Below, piece after piece: positions 31,971 through 44,430 of a stretch of DNA of 64,000 bases; within the stretch, counting starts at the first letter, position 1; every line of letters starts with the position of its first letter. The notes under the pieces were generated by a model, which saw only the letters and a program-made list of their open reading frames with translations, was not told the DNA's origin and searched no databases. This stretch comes from Plantago major (lineage: Eukaryota > Streptophyta > Magnoliopsida > Lamiales > Plantaginaceae): the NCBI GenBank assembly GCA_026545765.1, contig JAIFAC010000281.1, positions 1 to 64,000 of the forward strand, written 5' to 3'. Both the position numbers and the translations under genes were made by a program.

Positions 31971-34900
31971 ACGCTATATATATAGGAATTGGGCAAAAGA
32001 CAAACACTTTTACCAAATCCGAAATTTCATACTTGCATCAAAATAGCAAAATCTCTCAAGATTTACGCAAACCTCCTTCATAAACTCGACTTTTGTGCTT
32101 AGTCTTACGAAAAGATAAACTAATCTCAATTACTTGTGCAAAATCATACATAAAACCACTTATTCAAAACTTTATATAAAGAGATGGCACCAAGAAGATG
32201 ACCACCAAGAACCCCGAGGCGGATCATCTACTCCCTGAAAAGCAAGGAGGAAAAGAACTTAAGGTGTTGAATAAGCATATACAGGAAAATTCACCCCTTG
32301 ATTGGAACCCTAGTCATAAAATGAATTGGGAGCATTCATAGTGAAGAAATATGTACCAATGTTATACCTTCAAAACCGGAAAGGAAAGCGATATTGGGGA
32401 TGTTGAAGAATTCCCATATCTCTGAGTTTTTATCTGCGCACCCATGGCCTATCCACCTTTGGATGTCTTTGAGTTCTACAACAACTCCAAAATCTTCACA
32501 AAGGTTGTGAATGATAAAGAAGAAAAGTACATGCGGTGAAGTCCAAGGACAAGAAATTGTTCTTGGCGCAAGCTTCTGCAAATTGTTCCGATTGAAAAAT
32601 CAAGGAACTATTGAAGATATCAACATCAAGGACGCCTCAATGATTCAAGGCGTCAAAGAACTTTTTGAGGCAATCCAGTTGGAAAATGCAAAAGGTTGCC
32701 CAGGAGACTTTATTCTGAAAGCTATCAGAACAAGTCATCTTCAGAAACACTGGAGTACTTTGGCTCTCATCCTGGTCCGTTGCTTTGATGGCAACAAAGG
32801 TGGAGTAGACCAGATAAGTATGGAGAGATGGATGATGATGCATCTTCTGAACCAGAAGAATGAAGGGCAGGAAATCCACTTCAATTGGGGGAAGTACGCC
32901 TTCAACAAATTCCTTGGACATATTGAGGAATTTGAGCCTAAATTCATCAATGGCCTTGCTGAGACAAAGGCCAATATGCATTTTGGTCTCAGAATTTGCT
33001 ACATTCTGGAAACAATGGGAATAACTCTCAGAAAGAGACAAGAAATCCCAGTCACCAACTCTCTTTGCAGACATGCCTTTGAAGAAAAGGAGAGAATTGC
33101 TGCTGAGAAAGCTCAGAAAGAGGCAGAAGAGCTTGAAGCTGCCCAGCAAGGTGAAGAGGTCTCTGAGCAAGCTCCTGCTCAACCTCCAGTTGCCAAGAGA
33201 AAGAGGACTCAAGGCAAAAGGACCTCCAAGTCCATAAACATTCAAGAGGCACAACCTTCTGGAGACAAGGTCTCAGAAGATGTTGTTCGCCCAGAAAGGC
33301 AGTTCCAGAAAGCCCCAAGAATCCAAAGCAATCTCCGGAACTCTCGAGATGATAGAAATATCATAGATGGTTCTGCCAACCTGAGCAGTGATTACGAGGC
33401 GATGAATGTAATAGCGATGCTCAAAAGATATAAGCTTGAGACCCAAGGAGGAGCATCAAACTTAGCTCTTCAGAAAGATAAGAGCCCCTCTGCCCAGCAG
33501 GAAGAAGAAGGCCTGGGTGAGGAAGATAGAGTGATGGAAGATGTTGACATTGCTTCCACATTCATAATGCCGACTTAATGTGAAGAAAACCCTATTCTTG
33601 AACAGGTTCCTCAACCTTCTGAGAGAGATCAACTCTCAGAAAGGGATCAAACTGAGATGGAGACTCAGAAAGATATTATAGAGGAGACCAACAATGAGCA
33701 AAGAGAGGCTGTGGAAACTCCACTAGTTCAAGAGACCCAAACTCAGCCTAACTCTTTTCAGGTAGCAAAAGTAGTTTATATCTAACTTGTCGACATTTCA
33801 ATGTTAACTTGTTACTCATCAGCTTCATTTTGTTACAGGCCATATTGGAGACAAACTTTCAGGGGGAAGTTAATTTGTCCACCCTTCTGAATGAAGAAGA
33901 GGTTTATCGACCTCGAACAACAAGAAGAGCACATTCTCTGGTAGCTAAGTTATCTCTGAATAAGAAATAGCTTGCTTGAAAAATTAATATCTTGTGTTCT
34001 AAATTTCTTTTTGTCTTACTTTAGGCTCTAACTGAGGAAGTAGTGGTGGAGGGACCAACACTCCAAAACCAAGAAAATCCAGAAGCTGAAAAGCTTTCTG
34101 AAGAAGCATTTACTGATCCTTCTGATGAGAAGGTAAGCACTCAGTAATAATCTTCTTCAAGAATGCTCTGGAAATCCCACTACTAAATCTCTTATGTTTG
34201 TTCTTACAGGCTCAGTCAGAAGAACAATTGGAAGGAGAAAAATTCTTGAAAACTCCTCCAATAGAAAGCTGGCTCTGAACAAGCGATGTCTGCGAAAAGG
34301 TGCGAAACCCCCAAGGTTTCGAGAAAGATCTGTTGCAGCTTCCTCACTTGGAAGTAAGTGAAGTCTCAGAAAGCATCTCTCTGTTTATCTTTTCTGATAA
34401 CAGTTTCTATACATACTTGATTTTGTTTCTCAGGCTCAAGCAGAAAAAAAGGTTGTTGAGGATCAGACTTCTCCTCACAACAAGGTATCTGAGGCCTCTA
34501 TGCCAAAACAAGCGTCAGTCCAAGCAAATGAGCACAGTGTTTCTACGGTATGCTCGAAGCTTACTTTTGCACAGATACCAACTCAAGTGGTTTGAACAAA
34601 ACTAACTTGATCCCTTTCTTTCGAGCTCAAAGTTTTGTGCCGATTGATTTACTCGAGGCTTTCGAGCACACTCTCAAGAAACATCTAAAGTGCTTGAACA
34701 ATGGCGAAACTTCGGAAAGGTGACCTTTACGAAATAGCAGTAATGTCGGCGTCCGAAAAGAGAGCAATAGCCCTAATCTGGAAGACTACATCCATGCATT
34801 GTTCCCAATGAGTCTTATTATTTTGCCAATCGATGCATGAAGACTTCACTCATGAAGTAGCACAAAACTTCTAGCAGATTTCAAAACTGCGGATGCTCAA

Positions 34901-37824
34901 ACCCAAGAGCAGATGGTAAGCCATCCTGCATTGCCTAGTAAGCTCACTACTTACCCAGCTGAGCAAGAAGAAGTGAATGGGAGAATGATTACATTCCCAA
35001 ATGTGATCAACTTGATTTCAGAAGATGAAGAAGAAATGGACGAGAATGATTATCAAGAACCCCTTACGAGCATCCAAGTCAAGAAAACAAGAAGGATGAT
35101 GATGATAATGATCGAATGATGATCCCCAACTGGACAAGGCGGGATTCGGCTAGCAAAGGAAGTAAAGACAAGGCCACTCCTTCGATGCTCGAAAGCCCCA
35201 TCTTCATCACCCTCAAAGTCTCATCAGAATACCCAACAGGCAGAACAGAACGATATACTTGAAGAGATATCTGCCGCTGAGTTCAGGATTGAACAACTCA
35301 GAAAGGTGTTGGAAGAAGAGAAGAGAATCAACTTAGAGTGCCAAGCTCTTGTTGATGAAAAGGAAGCCAAAATTCAAAAGCTCAAAGAAGCTAACACCCA
35401 GGAATTGGCGCTCCTAGATGAGCAAAGAAATCTGAAAGATGCCATTGTTGTCACAGCTGCTGAAATAGATGCCATGGATGACAATGATGATGAAGAAGAT
35501 GATGCTGAGACTGCATCAGAAAGACCTTCTACATCTTCACATTTCCAGATATGTGCCTTACAAAAAAGGTACACTTTACGAACACAACCAATCTACAACA
35601 TCCCTAAGACAAAGAACATGCTATAGGCATACTTGCTTAGAAAAGATACCAAAAAAGTTCTATTAGTTGCAGTACTACATAACCAAAAAGATACTGGATA
35701 CTATAACTATACTTTCCTTAAAAACCATTTATTTGTTCGTATTAATATAAGTTCATTCGTGCCAGTTTACTCAAAAAATATATACTGTAATTTTGTATTT
35801 CTTTACATTACAGCCAAAAAGTGATCAGTAAACAAAGATCTCGAGCAATGCCAGTTTAGTTTATATTTATTCTCATAACGAACTTTTTAAAAACTATAGA
35901 GTACTTTTTTTCCTTCGCCTGCAGCAGTGACAGCAGTAAGTAGTTTTTTCTTTTGATTGATAAGGAATGTAGATTTTTATTCATAGAAAGTGGCTATATT
36001 ATAAAAGCTGGGTTGTTTGTAGTTAAAGAAGAGGAGACTTTCTAGTAATTCACTCTCATATCTAGGCTATACCTTAATATAATTCAATGATATAGGCAAC
36101 ATAGTACACATACTTATAGAAGAGAATAGTATTCATAAAGAGCCAACACACTTGATGGAAAGCAGAAAAAGGTTGTCAATCTGCAAACTATTCAAGAAAA
36201 AGATAATAAGAGTGATGCTGAAAACAACCAAAACTTGATTACTGACGCAGAAGATGAGAGACTTGTGTCACTCAACACAAGAGAGCTCTACTTGCTCCTC
36301 ATATATTCTCTGCACCAAGTAGTTCAAGAAGTGAAGAGCACCGTGCCAGAAATAATATCTTTTTGGAACTCAGAAAGACACTAATTGCTCAAGACACAGA
36401 AGTGATAAAATCCGTCCCAGAAGAGATGAAGTCATTGGCTGCTGCGTTACTCAACAGAGCAACCAGCATAGCTCTCTCTCAGAAAGACCTAGGGTTGGTC
36501 AGGGATGAGGATTATAACAATGCTAATGCAGCACTCAATGAAGCCAGCCGTAACATTACGCAAGCCAGCGCCATTCTTAGGCCACTTGAAGAGCTCAACG
36601 AAGGGCGAGAACGGTTAAGCGAACCACGAGTGAAGAAAGAAATCCAAGAATTGGTCGGTGCACAATAATCTCCGGAAAAACTTTGACTCACTCTCGAAGC
36701 TTATGCCATTATGAGTCATTTCATGACTAAGGGAAGAAGAAGAGATGCCTCAGAAAGGCAGAGGAAGAAAGAGAAAACAATCTATGCCTCCCTCCTCAAG
36801 TCAACTAGTCATCAAGAACACCGGAGATGCCCCTGTTGAAGAAGTTGTTCCAGATCAACCAGCCAGAAAGCTGAGAAGTATGGTCACTAGGGGTACCAAG
36901 TCCCTTAGGATCTCAGATGGGAACAACCAGAAAGCTTCTGAAGAAGAAAATCAAGAAGAAGGTGAGGTAAGAGGTCAAGAGAGCTGCAAGCCTCACAACT
37001 GGAACATCAATGATGATGATGAGGATGAATCGTCTGAGATGAGCATCCACTTCACAAAAGAAGAAGCAAGCCCCACAACCTCCTCTGGCGGCAAGGCCAT
37101 TAGCGGCAGAACCCTTCGGAAATACCAAGTCAATTCAAGGGACTTCCACCAAGACCCAATGCGGAAGAAAGAGTCACGGGATCTCTGACGAAGGCCACCT
37201 AACAGAAAGGCTAGAAGGGATATTCAGTTTGTCAGAGCAAACAAAGAAACTCATCAAGAAAAGCCAACTGATGCCCACATTGAGTATGTGAAGACCAGTA
37301 ATGAAGAGTCTTCATATAGGTGCATTCTGAACAATAAAGGGTATTGGATTAGGCGCAACATCTACTTGTCAATGATAAGTTTCCAACTCCATCTTCACGG
37401 ATCCTAAAATGGAGTGAAGGCAAGCCAAATTTGCTAAAACATGAGCACCTTCATGCACAGCTAAACTTTGAGGTTGAAAGAGAAATGATGCGGAAAGATG
37501 GACCTTTCTTTTCCTTGTCCTTACCCCAAGCCAGAAGATGTGCACAAGATAAGAAAACTGGATGGTAGCTACAACAAGCAGAACAAGCTAGGTGTTCATC
37601 CCTATGAGTCATTCTACATGACAAAGGATGAATATCTGGATGATATTCACTATCTAGAAGAAATTTACAAGTATTTCAACCTATCTGAGCAGCAAGTAGA
37701 CCATGCAGGTGCAGGAAAATATACAGGTCAAACATTTTCGAGGAAAATCATAAACTTGGCAAGAGTTACCAAGAAATATGTGATTTGTCGGAAAGATGAA
37801 CCTTCATCGAAGGATACTTTATGA
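31971..37824 (+). pseudogene. Copia 3' accessory gene, multi-exon, unknown function
   Basis: A TATA box (31975-31984) precedes a leader and an ATG at 32184 (MAPRR then a frame break). The largest open part, 32511-33578, encodes FILKAIRTSHLQKHWSTLAL, ERWMMMHLLNQKNEG, FNWGKYAFNKFL, and a Glu/Gln- and Lys-rich tail. Downstream are short introns with GT-AG ends (33762-33838, 33941-34024, 34133-34209, 34354-34433, and a donor at 34548). The exons after the first four all begin GCC or GCT. Later coding-like parts are 34913-35119, 35306-35626 (coiled coil, then DDNDDEEDDAE), 36363-36668, 36745-37188 and 37498-37824. No known domain was recognised. The position matches the 'env-like' ORF of SIRE elements, but I see no signal peptide or membrane span to support an envelope. 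Confidence 0.55.
35627..36362 (+). other. Non-coding break within the copia 3' gene
   Basis: This AT-rich part has no coding character and may be a long intron or a small insertion. A CTGCAGCAGTGACAGCAG sequence near 35920 could be an acceptor region, but no pair of ends was convincing. Confidence 0.35.
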
Positions 37825-38281
37825 CTATGTCCAAGAATGCAGAAAAGTGGATGATTATGTCAACTGATCCAGAAAGGGTGCTGAAGAACTTGAGGTTTCT
37901 GAACCTAAGTTAATCTTTGAAGACTTGAAGACTAGTATCTTAGAATGTTTACTTGGAGCTTGGACTCTCCTGTTGTTCTAATTTACTTAGTTTGTTTTGT
38001 TACTTTTTGTAATCTTGCTGATTGTTTCTAATTTTCTCTATTCGTAAAAGTTGCATCTTATTCTGTAATCTGTACCTATCTGAAGATCATACTCTCAGAT
38101 ACACTCTAATAGATGACAACTTATCAGCAAAGGTCACTTCTTGTGATTTGGTTGATGATTACTTTACGCATAATTGACTAAAATTGAATATCATTTGAAA
38201 TGATTAAGTGGTGGATTGTTTTCTCTTCCAGGATTACAACTTTGTAATAGTACTTTGAAAGATAGTCATGGATGACTGATC
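37825..38281 (+). other. Copia 3' non-coding region
   Basis: After the last coding-like segment the sequence is AT-rich and non-coding. It runs to the polypurine tract. Nothing else was recognised. Confidence 0.5.
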
Positions 38282-38296
38282 AAAAAGGGAGAAATT
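38282..38296 (+). other. Copia polypurine tract
   Basis: AAAAAGGGAGAAATT lies directly before the TG of the 3' LTR, the expected place for the plus-strand primer. The AAAGGGAGA core is typical of plant copia elements. Confidence 0.88.
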
Positions 38297-39704
38297 TGTT
38301 AGGAATATCTGTTAGTATTTTGATCATTCATCACATGTTCTTATCTTTGCCAGAAAGGTGATTAAGTACTCTTAGTTCACTTGAACATTGTAAAAGAGGA
38401 AATCACTGAGTATGATTAGTCTAGTAAATCTTGTTTTAGGATTATAGGTCTCTGAATGTAATTTTTATTTCCAAGAAGACCATGAAGATCAATCCTAGCA
38501 ATGGAGCTTTTCTGAAGATTACAAGACCGGAGATTGCACAAGATTTATGAAGACACCAAGGTTTAGTCTCACTCGGAAAGACTATGTCCTTAATCCTTTC
38601 TTAAGTGCATTTAGTTACTTTTGAAACATGATTCTGGAACATATGACATCATGAGTATGGAGCATGCAAGCCATCAGAAAGGCTAATGTATCCGTTGAAG
38701 ACTACAGGACAAGAAATAGTACATATGCATTAATTGCATCGGCAGAAAAGCCGCTAAAGCGATCCTCTACGAGATATGAGACAAGGACTTACAGTACTCA
38801 TTTCAAGATAAGTATAGGTGAATTTGAATTGTGTCTAACGGATAACATCAACGAATCTCAATTCATCTATAAATATCACACTTAGATCTTTGAAATCGAC
38901 CAAAGAACGATCTAACTTGCAAACTTACAATCTAGCAAAGTATTCTCTCAAGCACTCTACTACCCTTTCGAAAGCTTTACATTTGCTTGAAGAATCACTA
39001 GTAGTTCTAAGTTGTCACGAACCTTAACAAGAGATTGTTATTCGTGAAAGAGTTGAACTATCGGATAACCTTTACAAGGTCATTCTCGAGCGGACATCAA
39101 TTACTTGGGTCGATAAAGCGATTGCCATACCTTTGAACAAATGTATTAAGTAGTCTTGTTCTATTAGGCTCTCTGGAAACATAACTGAAAAGTTATACAA
39201 GAAGCCTCTCTGACAAACCTTATAACCAACACCATCAAGGCGTGAAGTAGAGGAAGTACTTGATTTGGGAAATCAGGGAATAACTCCAAGGTTATCTGAG
39301 TAGAGGAAGTACTTAGCTCTAGGAGCTGGGGAATAACTCAGGGGGAACATTTGGTTGGGAACCATTTGTTTAGGAATCTTAGAATAGGATTATTGTAAGG
39401 TGAACTCAATTATCTGTTCTAGTGAATTCTAGGTCTCAGAAAGACCGAAGTGGATTAGTTGGAGGATTACGCCACCTCCGATACCACTATACTTCATGTT
39501 ATTTACCTTTCTGCCATTTATCTTTCAGCAAAGCACACACACATACTTTTTTTTTCTGCACTTATCTTAAAGTCTTCCGCACTATGAATTTAAGTATCAG
39601 AAACCCCCCAGGTTTCTGAGAAACTGTGTTTATCGACAAAAGTTTTAAAAGACTATTCACCCCCCCCCCCCCAGTCTTTTACTTTGCCGTTATCTGGACC
39701 AACA
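38297..39704 (+). repeat. Copia 3' LTR
   Basis: The 1408-bp repeat matches 24138-25541 and is followed by CATCC, the target-site duplication. It carries a long C run near 39659-39672 that is shorter in the 5' LTR. Several short differences from the 5' LTR fall at TCTG/CAGA-type sites. Confidence 0.96.
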
Positions 39705-40242
39705 CATCCTCCAATTTACCAGATGCAGGGACGCGGATGACGATCATCCTTGATTTTGAGGAGATCCCCTCGATGTCAAGAATAGCTAGGAGGTGAGCCG
39801 AGGAAGAGAGGGAGCGGACGATGAAGTTGATCCGTGGGAGGATCCGAATGCAGCAGCAGGCTCGTTAGGGCCGAGGTGGTGGCTCGGAGTCCCAAGGCTC
39901 GACTTCCGGAATCTGGTAAAGGAACAAGGCGGGGTATGCCCCGTGGAAGTATGTATTTATCCTTGGACCTTTTGATTGTATACATTATGTAAATGTTCGA
40001 TAATTTTGTATAAAATTGAACTATTTTCCTCGGATGAGATCGCCATCTTTTTCTTGTGCAAGCTTATTGGATTATATTGGCGCACATATCTTTGTAAAAT
40101 GACCAAGAAACTTCGGGCGTGGTTGATGGGCTTGTTTAGGCTTGATTGGATAAACCCGTCGCCTGACAACCCAAATGAATAGTTTAAGCCCATTGTCAAC
40201 GTCGAAGTTCTGACGTGTCCGACGCCTATTGGTTCGTTACTT
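39705..40242 (+). pseudogene. Tat antisense unit 2, 3' part, and its tail
   Basis: This resumes the Tat sequence after the copia insertion. An AG acceptor-like site (TTTACCAG, near 39721) precedes ATGACGATCATCCTTGATTTTG. The coding-like part ends with LVKEQGGVCPVEVCIYPW near 39965, beside the phrase GGGGTATGCCCCGTGGAAG that also ends antisense gene 1. An AT-rich 3' tail follows. Introns and frame are uncertain. Confidence 0.4.
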
Positions 40243-40900
40243 CTATAAATACTCCGGATCCCTCTTGGCCTTGGTCGTGCAAATCCAACTTCCAATTTCC
40301 ATATCTATTCAATTAGCAAGAAGATGATTTCTTGAATAGTTCCCCCCTCTTGACTCCCGTCCACTCTCAAGTCGGCGTTCATCCTGAGCTTGAGAGTGGC
40401 ATGGGTCTAGAGGGGAAGATTGTTGAAGATCAGTCATAAAAAAGCATAGATCTCGGTTTGAATGTATATCTGTCCGTCTCCTCTGCTTTCTTCCAACCCC
40501 ACTTTAGTGGTTCAAATCTCTCTTATATTGGAAATGGTTTCCGAATTTCAAGAGGGTTTGAGTCTCTAAAGCCGGTGAGGCGGCAATCTCTTCCTGTCCG
40601 TACTTTGTTTTCCCCGGGCACAGGATTTGCAATGCCACGTTTTGGTGGTATCATGAGGGATTCCACCACGTTTAACCATTTTCCTGTGTGCAGGTAGATC
40701 GAGTTCCTGGCCTCTGCGGAAACCAGACTTGCCGCTCGACATGGAAGAAGCTTTTTCCGGCAGAGAGCGATCTTTCTTTGGGAGATGACGTATCTCCAGA
40801 GACGTTTTCTGCCTTCTTCATATTGCGTCCGTAAGTCCGGATATCGATCCGAGATTGTAAATTGTACAGACAAGATTATGTATAATTCGTCTTTGTATGA
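40243..40900 (+). other. Tat antisense unit 3 (TATA box and short transcript-like region)
   Basis: A third plus-strand TATA box (CTATAAATA, 40243-40251) is followed by a leader, a possible short ORF at 40458-40697 and a tail ending TTGTATGAATGAAATCTC near 40907. No domain is recognised. It repeats the TATA-leader-short-gene layout of units 1 and 2. Confidence 0.4.
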
Positions 40901-41131
40901 ATGAAATCTCTTGCTTTCCTTGTCATTAAATGAACGTTAAATCACATATGCATGGATCGAAAAATCACAAATCGAAAGATAGAGGTTGTATTGATTTGAC
41001 GGAAATTCAATTACAACTTGCGGGCTCTAAGGCCAATGACAAAAGGATCGAAAAACAGAACTGGCGGAGTTCCGTGTAGTAATTTGTTGGCCGAGATGAC
41101 GATCGATCGAAGGAGATCCATACGATTATCT

Positions 41132-42754
41132 CTATGCATAGAACTTCTGAAGGTTCCTAGCATTCCACGGACGCTTGAGGGGATGTCCGTTCTCATCTTC
41201 TAATTCATAACTGCCATTCACTCTTGCACCGATAATCTTGAAGGGTCCTTCCCACTTGGGCTTGAGTTTTGCAATATTGTTCAAAATGTCGGCTCGTCGA
41301 AGCACCAGGTCTCCGATTTGCAAGTTAGCCGCTCGAACGTTCCTGTTGTAGGTTCGGGCAGCAGTTAACTGATACCTATGGATATTCGCCAGTGCCTCAG
41401 ACCTTTTCTGTTCGAGCATGTCTAGGTCGAATATCCAAGCTTCTCGATTTGCATTGCCTTCGAACTCTTGGATCCTCAAAGTCTCAACGGCAATCTCAGA
41501 CGGTATGACTGCCTCCGAACCATATACCAAGGAGAATGGAGTTTCTTTGGTCGTAGTCCGTGCAGTGGTGCGATGAGCCCATAGCACGCCTTCCAGGTCG
41601 TCTGCCCAGCTTTCTCGGGAAGTTCTCAAACGCTTCTCAAGGATTTTGACTATTGTCTTGTTTGTGGATTCAGCCTGACCATTGGCTTGTGGGTATCCGA
41701 CGGATGTGAAACGTTGTTCGATTTTGAAGGAGGCACCATTCCTTGAGCTCTTGCGAGAAGCGGCGCCGTTATCCGAGACTAGAACTCTTCTTGGTAGGCG
41801 GCAAATGATGTTCTTCAAATGAAGGTCCGCTTTCGACTTTCCGTGATAGTCGCTGACCTCGCTTCTACCCACTTGGTAAAATATTCCACCGCCACAATGA
41901 AATTTCTTACATTGGGTACCCCTCGGAAATGGTCCGACAATATCAATACCCCACTGATCGAACGGACACGCTATGATTGACGGAATCATAGGGTTCGTCG
42001 GACGATGTGGGATGTTTGCGTAATATTGGCAATCATGACATCTCCGGGCGTGGTCGGCGGAATCTTTATCAATGGTAAGCCAATAGTAGCCTTGTCGTAT
42101 GATTTTCAGGGCAAGAGTCCTTCCTCCGGAATGACTCCCACAGCTTCCGTTGTGTATCTCTCTCAGCACGGTTTGTGCTTCCTGTGGGTTCAAACATCTC
42201 AGGTGAGTCCCGGCAAAAGATCTCTTGTACAAATCGTCACCCAGTATAAAGTATCTATTTGCTCGGCATTGCACGCTTCTTGATTCTTTCGGATCGACTG
42301 GCAAAGACCCGTCCTTGAGATAGCTAAAAATGTCAGTCATCCAGTTTCTTCCTGTGTCCACTATCATGACTGCCGAATTGGGACTCATGACGGATGAGTC
42401 AGTAATGGTGAGTAGGATTACTCTCCTCGTGTCTAGAGCCGCTGTAGCAGACGCGTATTTTGCCAAGGCATCAGCTCTTTCGTTCCAAGCTCTATCAAAT
42501 TTTTCCAATGTGAATTCCTCAAAATGGCTGGCCTCATTCTTGAGTAACTCAAGATACTTGATCATCGAAGGACCTTTTGTGGCAAAAGTCCCTGAAAATT
42601 GGGCTTCGACGAGCTGTGAGTCCGTGTATGCTTTGAACTTCCGGGCTTGGAGTGCCTTGGCTAGACGCAGTCCCACTAAAAGTGCTTCATACTCAGCCTC
42701 ATTATTGGTAACTTTGAACTCCAAAGAAATCGCATAGTCGAGTTCAGCCATCAC
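41132..42754 (-). pseudogene. Tat RNase H and integrase
   Basis: On the minus strand the protein starts in RNase H (TNNEAEYEALLVGLRLA, YTDSQLVEAQ, NERADALAKYAS). It continues to the integrase zinc finger (H-x3-H, then CHDCQ) and the core with DQWGIDIVGPFPRGT, VLVSDNGA and ANGQAESTNKTIVKILEKRL. It ends KLKPKWEGPFKIIGA and NARNLQKFYA without a chromodomain, as in Tat/Athila. Although open for 540 codons, two stretches (after GTQCKKF and after VSDNGA) are in the wrong frame, so paired indels scramble part of the core. The stop is at 41132. Confidence 0.92.
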
Positions 42755-43419
42755 AGGCTCTTAAGGTAGATTCAATTCCTCCTACTCTTCCGGTGGAAGA
42801 ACCATCCACTTCAATGTCCGGATATCGGAAGGATGTTTTTGGGTTTGGAGATCTCACAGTGAAATGCTGAGGTTCGATCTTGGTTTCTCCTTTCCGTGAT
42901 TTCCGTTACGATGTTGTCGACACCGAGTTTAAAACATCATCAGAAGGAACATTTGGTTGACCGAGTTTCCTCATCGACAAAGGAAAGGGCGATTGATGGC
43001 CCGAGCCTCCTCGAGGTTTTCTGATTGAACTTTTAGGCGGGCTTTTGGACTATATGCTTGGTGACTAGGCATTGAGCACACCTTGTCGGGGACTTTCTCT
43101 GAATCCTTCTCTGGATATTCCGCTAGGAAGTCGGCGAGACTTGAGCCTTTTTGGTACGAACTGGTAGCAAATGTCGTACTCACTCATTTCGATCGCCCAC
43201 TAGAGAGTCACGATTGATCGGGCTTTCCTAGGACTGTTTCAAAGGTTCCGTAGTTAGTACCACTATTTTGTGAGACTTAAAATATGGTTTCAACCGTCGG
43301 CGGTGTAAACGAACATCATAAATTTCTCAATCTTCACATATCTTGTCTCCTTGACAAAGAACTTTACTAAGATAGTAGATTGGCGAATGATCATTAGCTT
43401 GAATCCATACTAATGCGGA

Positions 43420-44430
43420 ACTCATTGCCTCTTAGTGATTGCTAGGTAGAGGTAGAGTGGTTCTCCTTCCACGGGTTTGGAGAAGCGGTGGAGGGAATGG
43501 AGGTACTTTTTCAAATTTTCGAAAGCCTCAGAACATTCCGCGGTCCACTCAAAGCTCTCTCCTTTCCGGAGGATTTTGAAGAACGGAAGGTTCTTTTCTG
43601 CGGATCGGGAAATGAAACGACTTAAGGACATTAGATGCCCAATAAGCTATTGTACCTCATTGAGGTTCTTCGGATGGGGCAGATCTAGGATTGCCTTGAT
43701 CTTCTCAGGGTTTGCTTATCCCTCTTTACGTGACCATGTACCCTAGAAACTTTCCTCCTTTCACCCCAAACGTACACTTTTCGGGGTTCAACTTCATTCC
43801 ATATTTCCGAAGAATGGAAAAGCAATTGTTGAGATGCTCAATATGCTCTTCTTCAGTCTTACTTTTAACAAGCATATCGTCCACGTAGACTTCCATAGTT
43901 TTGCCCAACTCCTCCTTGAACATCTTATTTACCAACCGTTGGTATGTAGCTCCCGCATTTTTTAAGCCGAATGGCATCACCTTGAGCGATACACTCCTCC
44001 GCCTTGAAGAAGGCATTTTCTTGATGTCGTCCTTGGCCATACAGTTTGATAGAAGCCACGATATCGTCCATGAAGCTTAGGAGTGCACATCCCGATAGAA
44101 TCTACCAACTGGTCTATGCGAGGTAGTGGATAAGGATCCTTGGACAAAACTTGTTGAGCCTCGTGAAGTCATTACACATCCTCCACTTTCTGGGGCCTTC
44201 TAAGCAAGTACCACATTCTGACCCGGTCAGTACCTAACTTCTTCAATGTGCCACCTTTGGAGCCGATCAACTTGGTGGATATGATTGCGTCCTTGGCCAA
44301 AGTCTTTCCTCTTACATGGGATATATTTGATCGAGGATCCATGTTGAGACGGTGAGCAGTGATTCTCGGATCTATTCCCTTGAGATCATCGGTGCTCCAA
44401 GCAAATACATCCCTGTCTGAGACAAGCAAT
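43420..44430 (-). pseudogene. Tat reverse transcriptase
   Basis: RT motifs are in order on the minus strand: DVFAWSTDDLKGIDP, then VMPFGLKNAGATYQRLVNKM, MEVYVDDMLVKSK with the YVDD catalytic box, KYGMKLNPEKCTFGVKGGKF, LSRFISRSAEKNLPFFKILR, and the connection region. The 42755-43420 stretch leading to RNase H is badly broken. Several indels divide the domain into three readable pieces. Confidence 0.9.

Larger units (their letters stand above)
24138..39704 (+). mobile_element. Long Ty1/copia retrotransposon (SIRE/Maximus-like), nested in Tat
   Basis: The element spans 15.6 kb, with 1.4-kb LTRs, TSD CATCC, a PBS resembling the initiator tRNA-Met type, gag, PR, INT, RT and RNase H in copia order, and about 7 kb of extra sequence between pol and the PPT. 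The great length, a gag with a C-terminal coiled coil and a 3' extra gene fit the SIRE/Maximus lineage. That placement is from general resemblance and was not tested by a tree. Near-identical LTRs indicate a recent insertion, later than the Tat. Confidence 0.93.

Noticed and set aside
31971..37824. Copia 3' gene as a retroviral envelope
   Set aside because: No signal peptide, fusion motif or membrane span was seen; only position suggests it.
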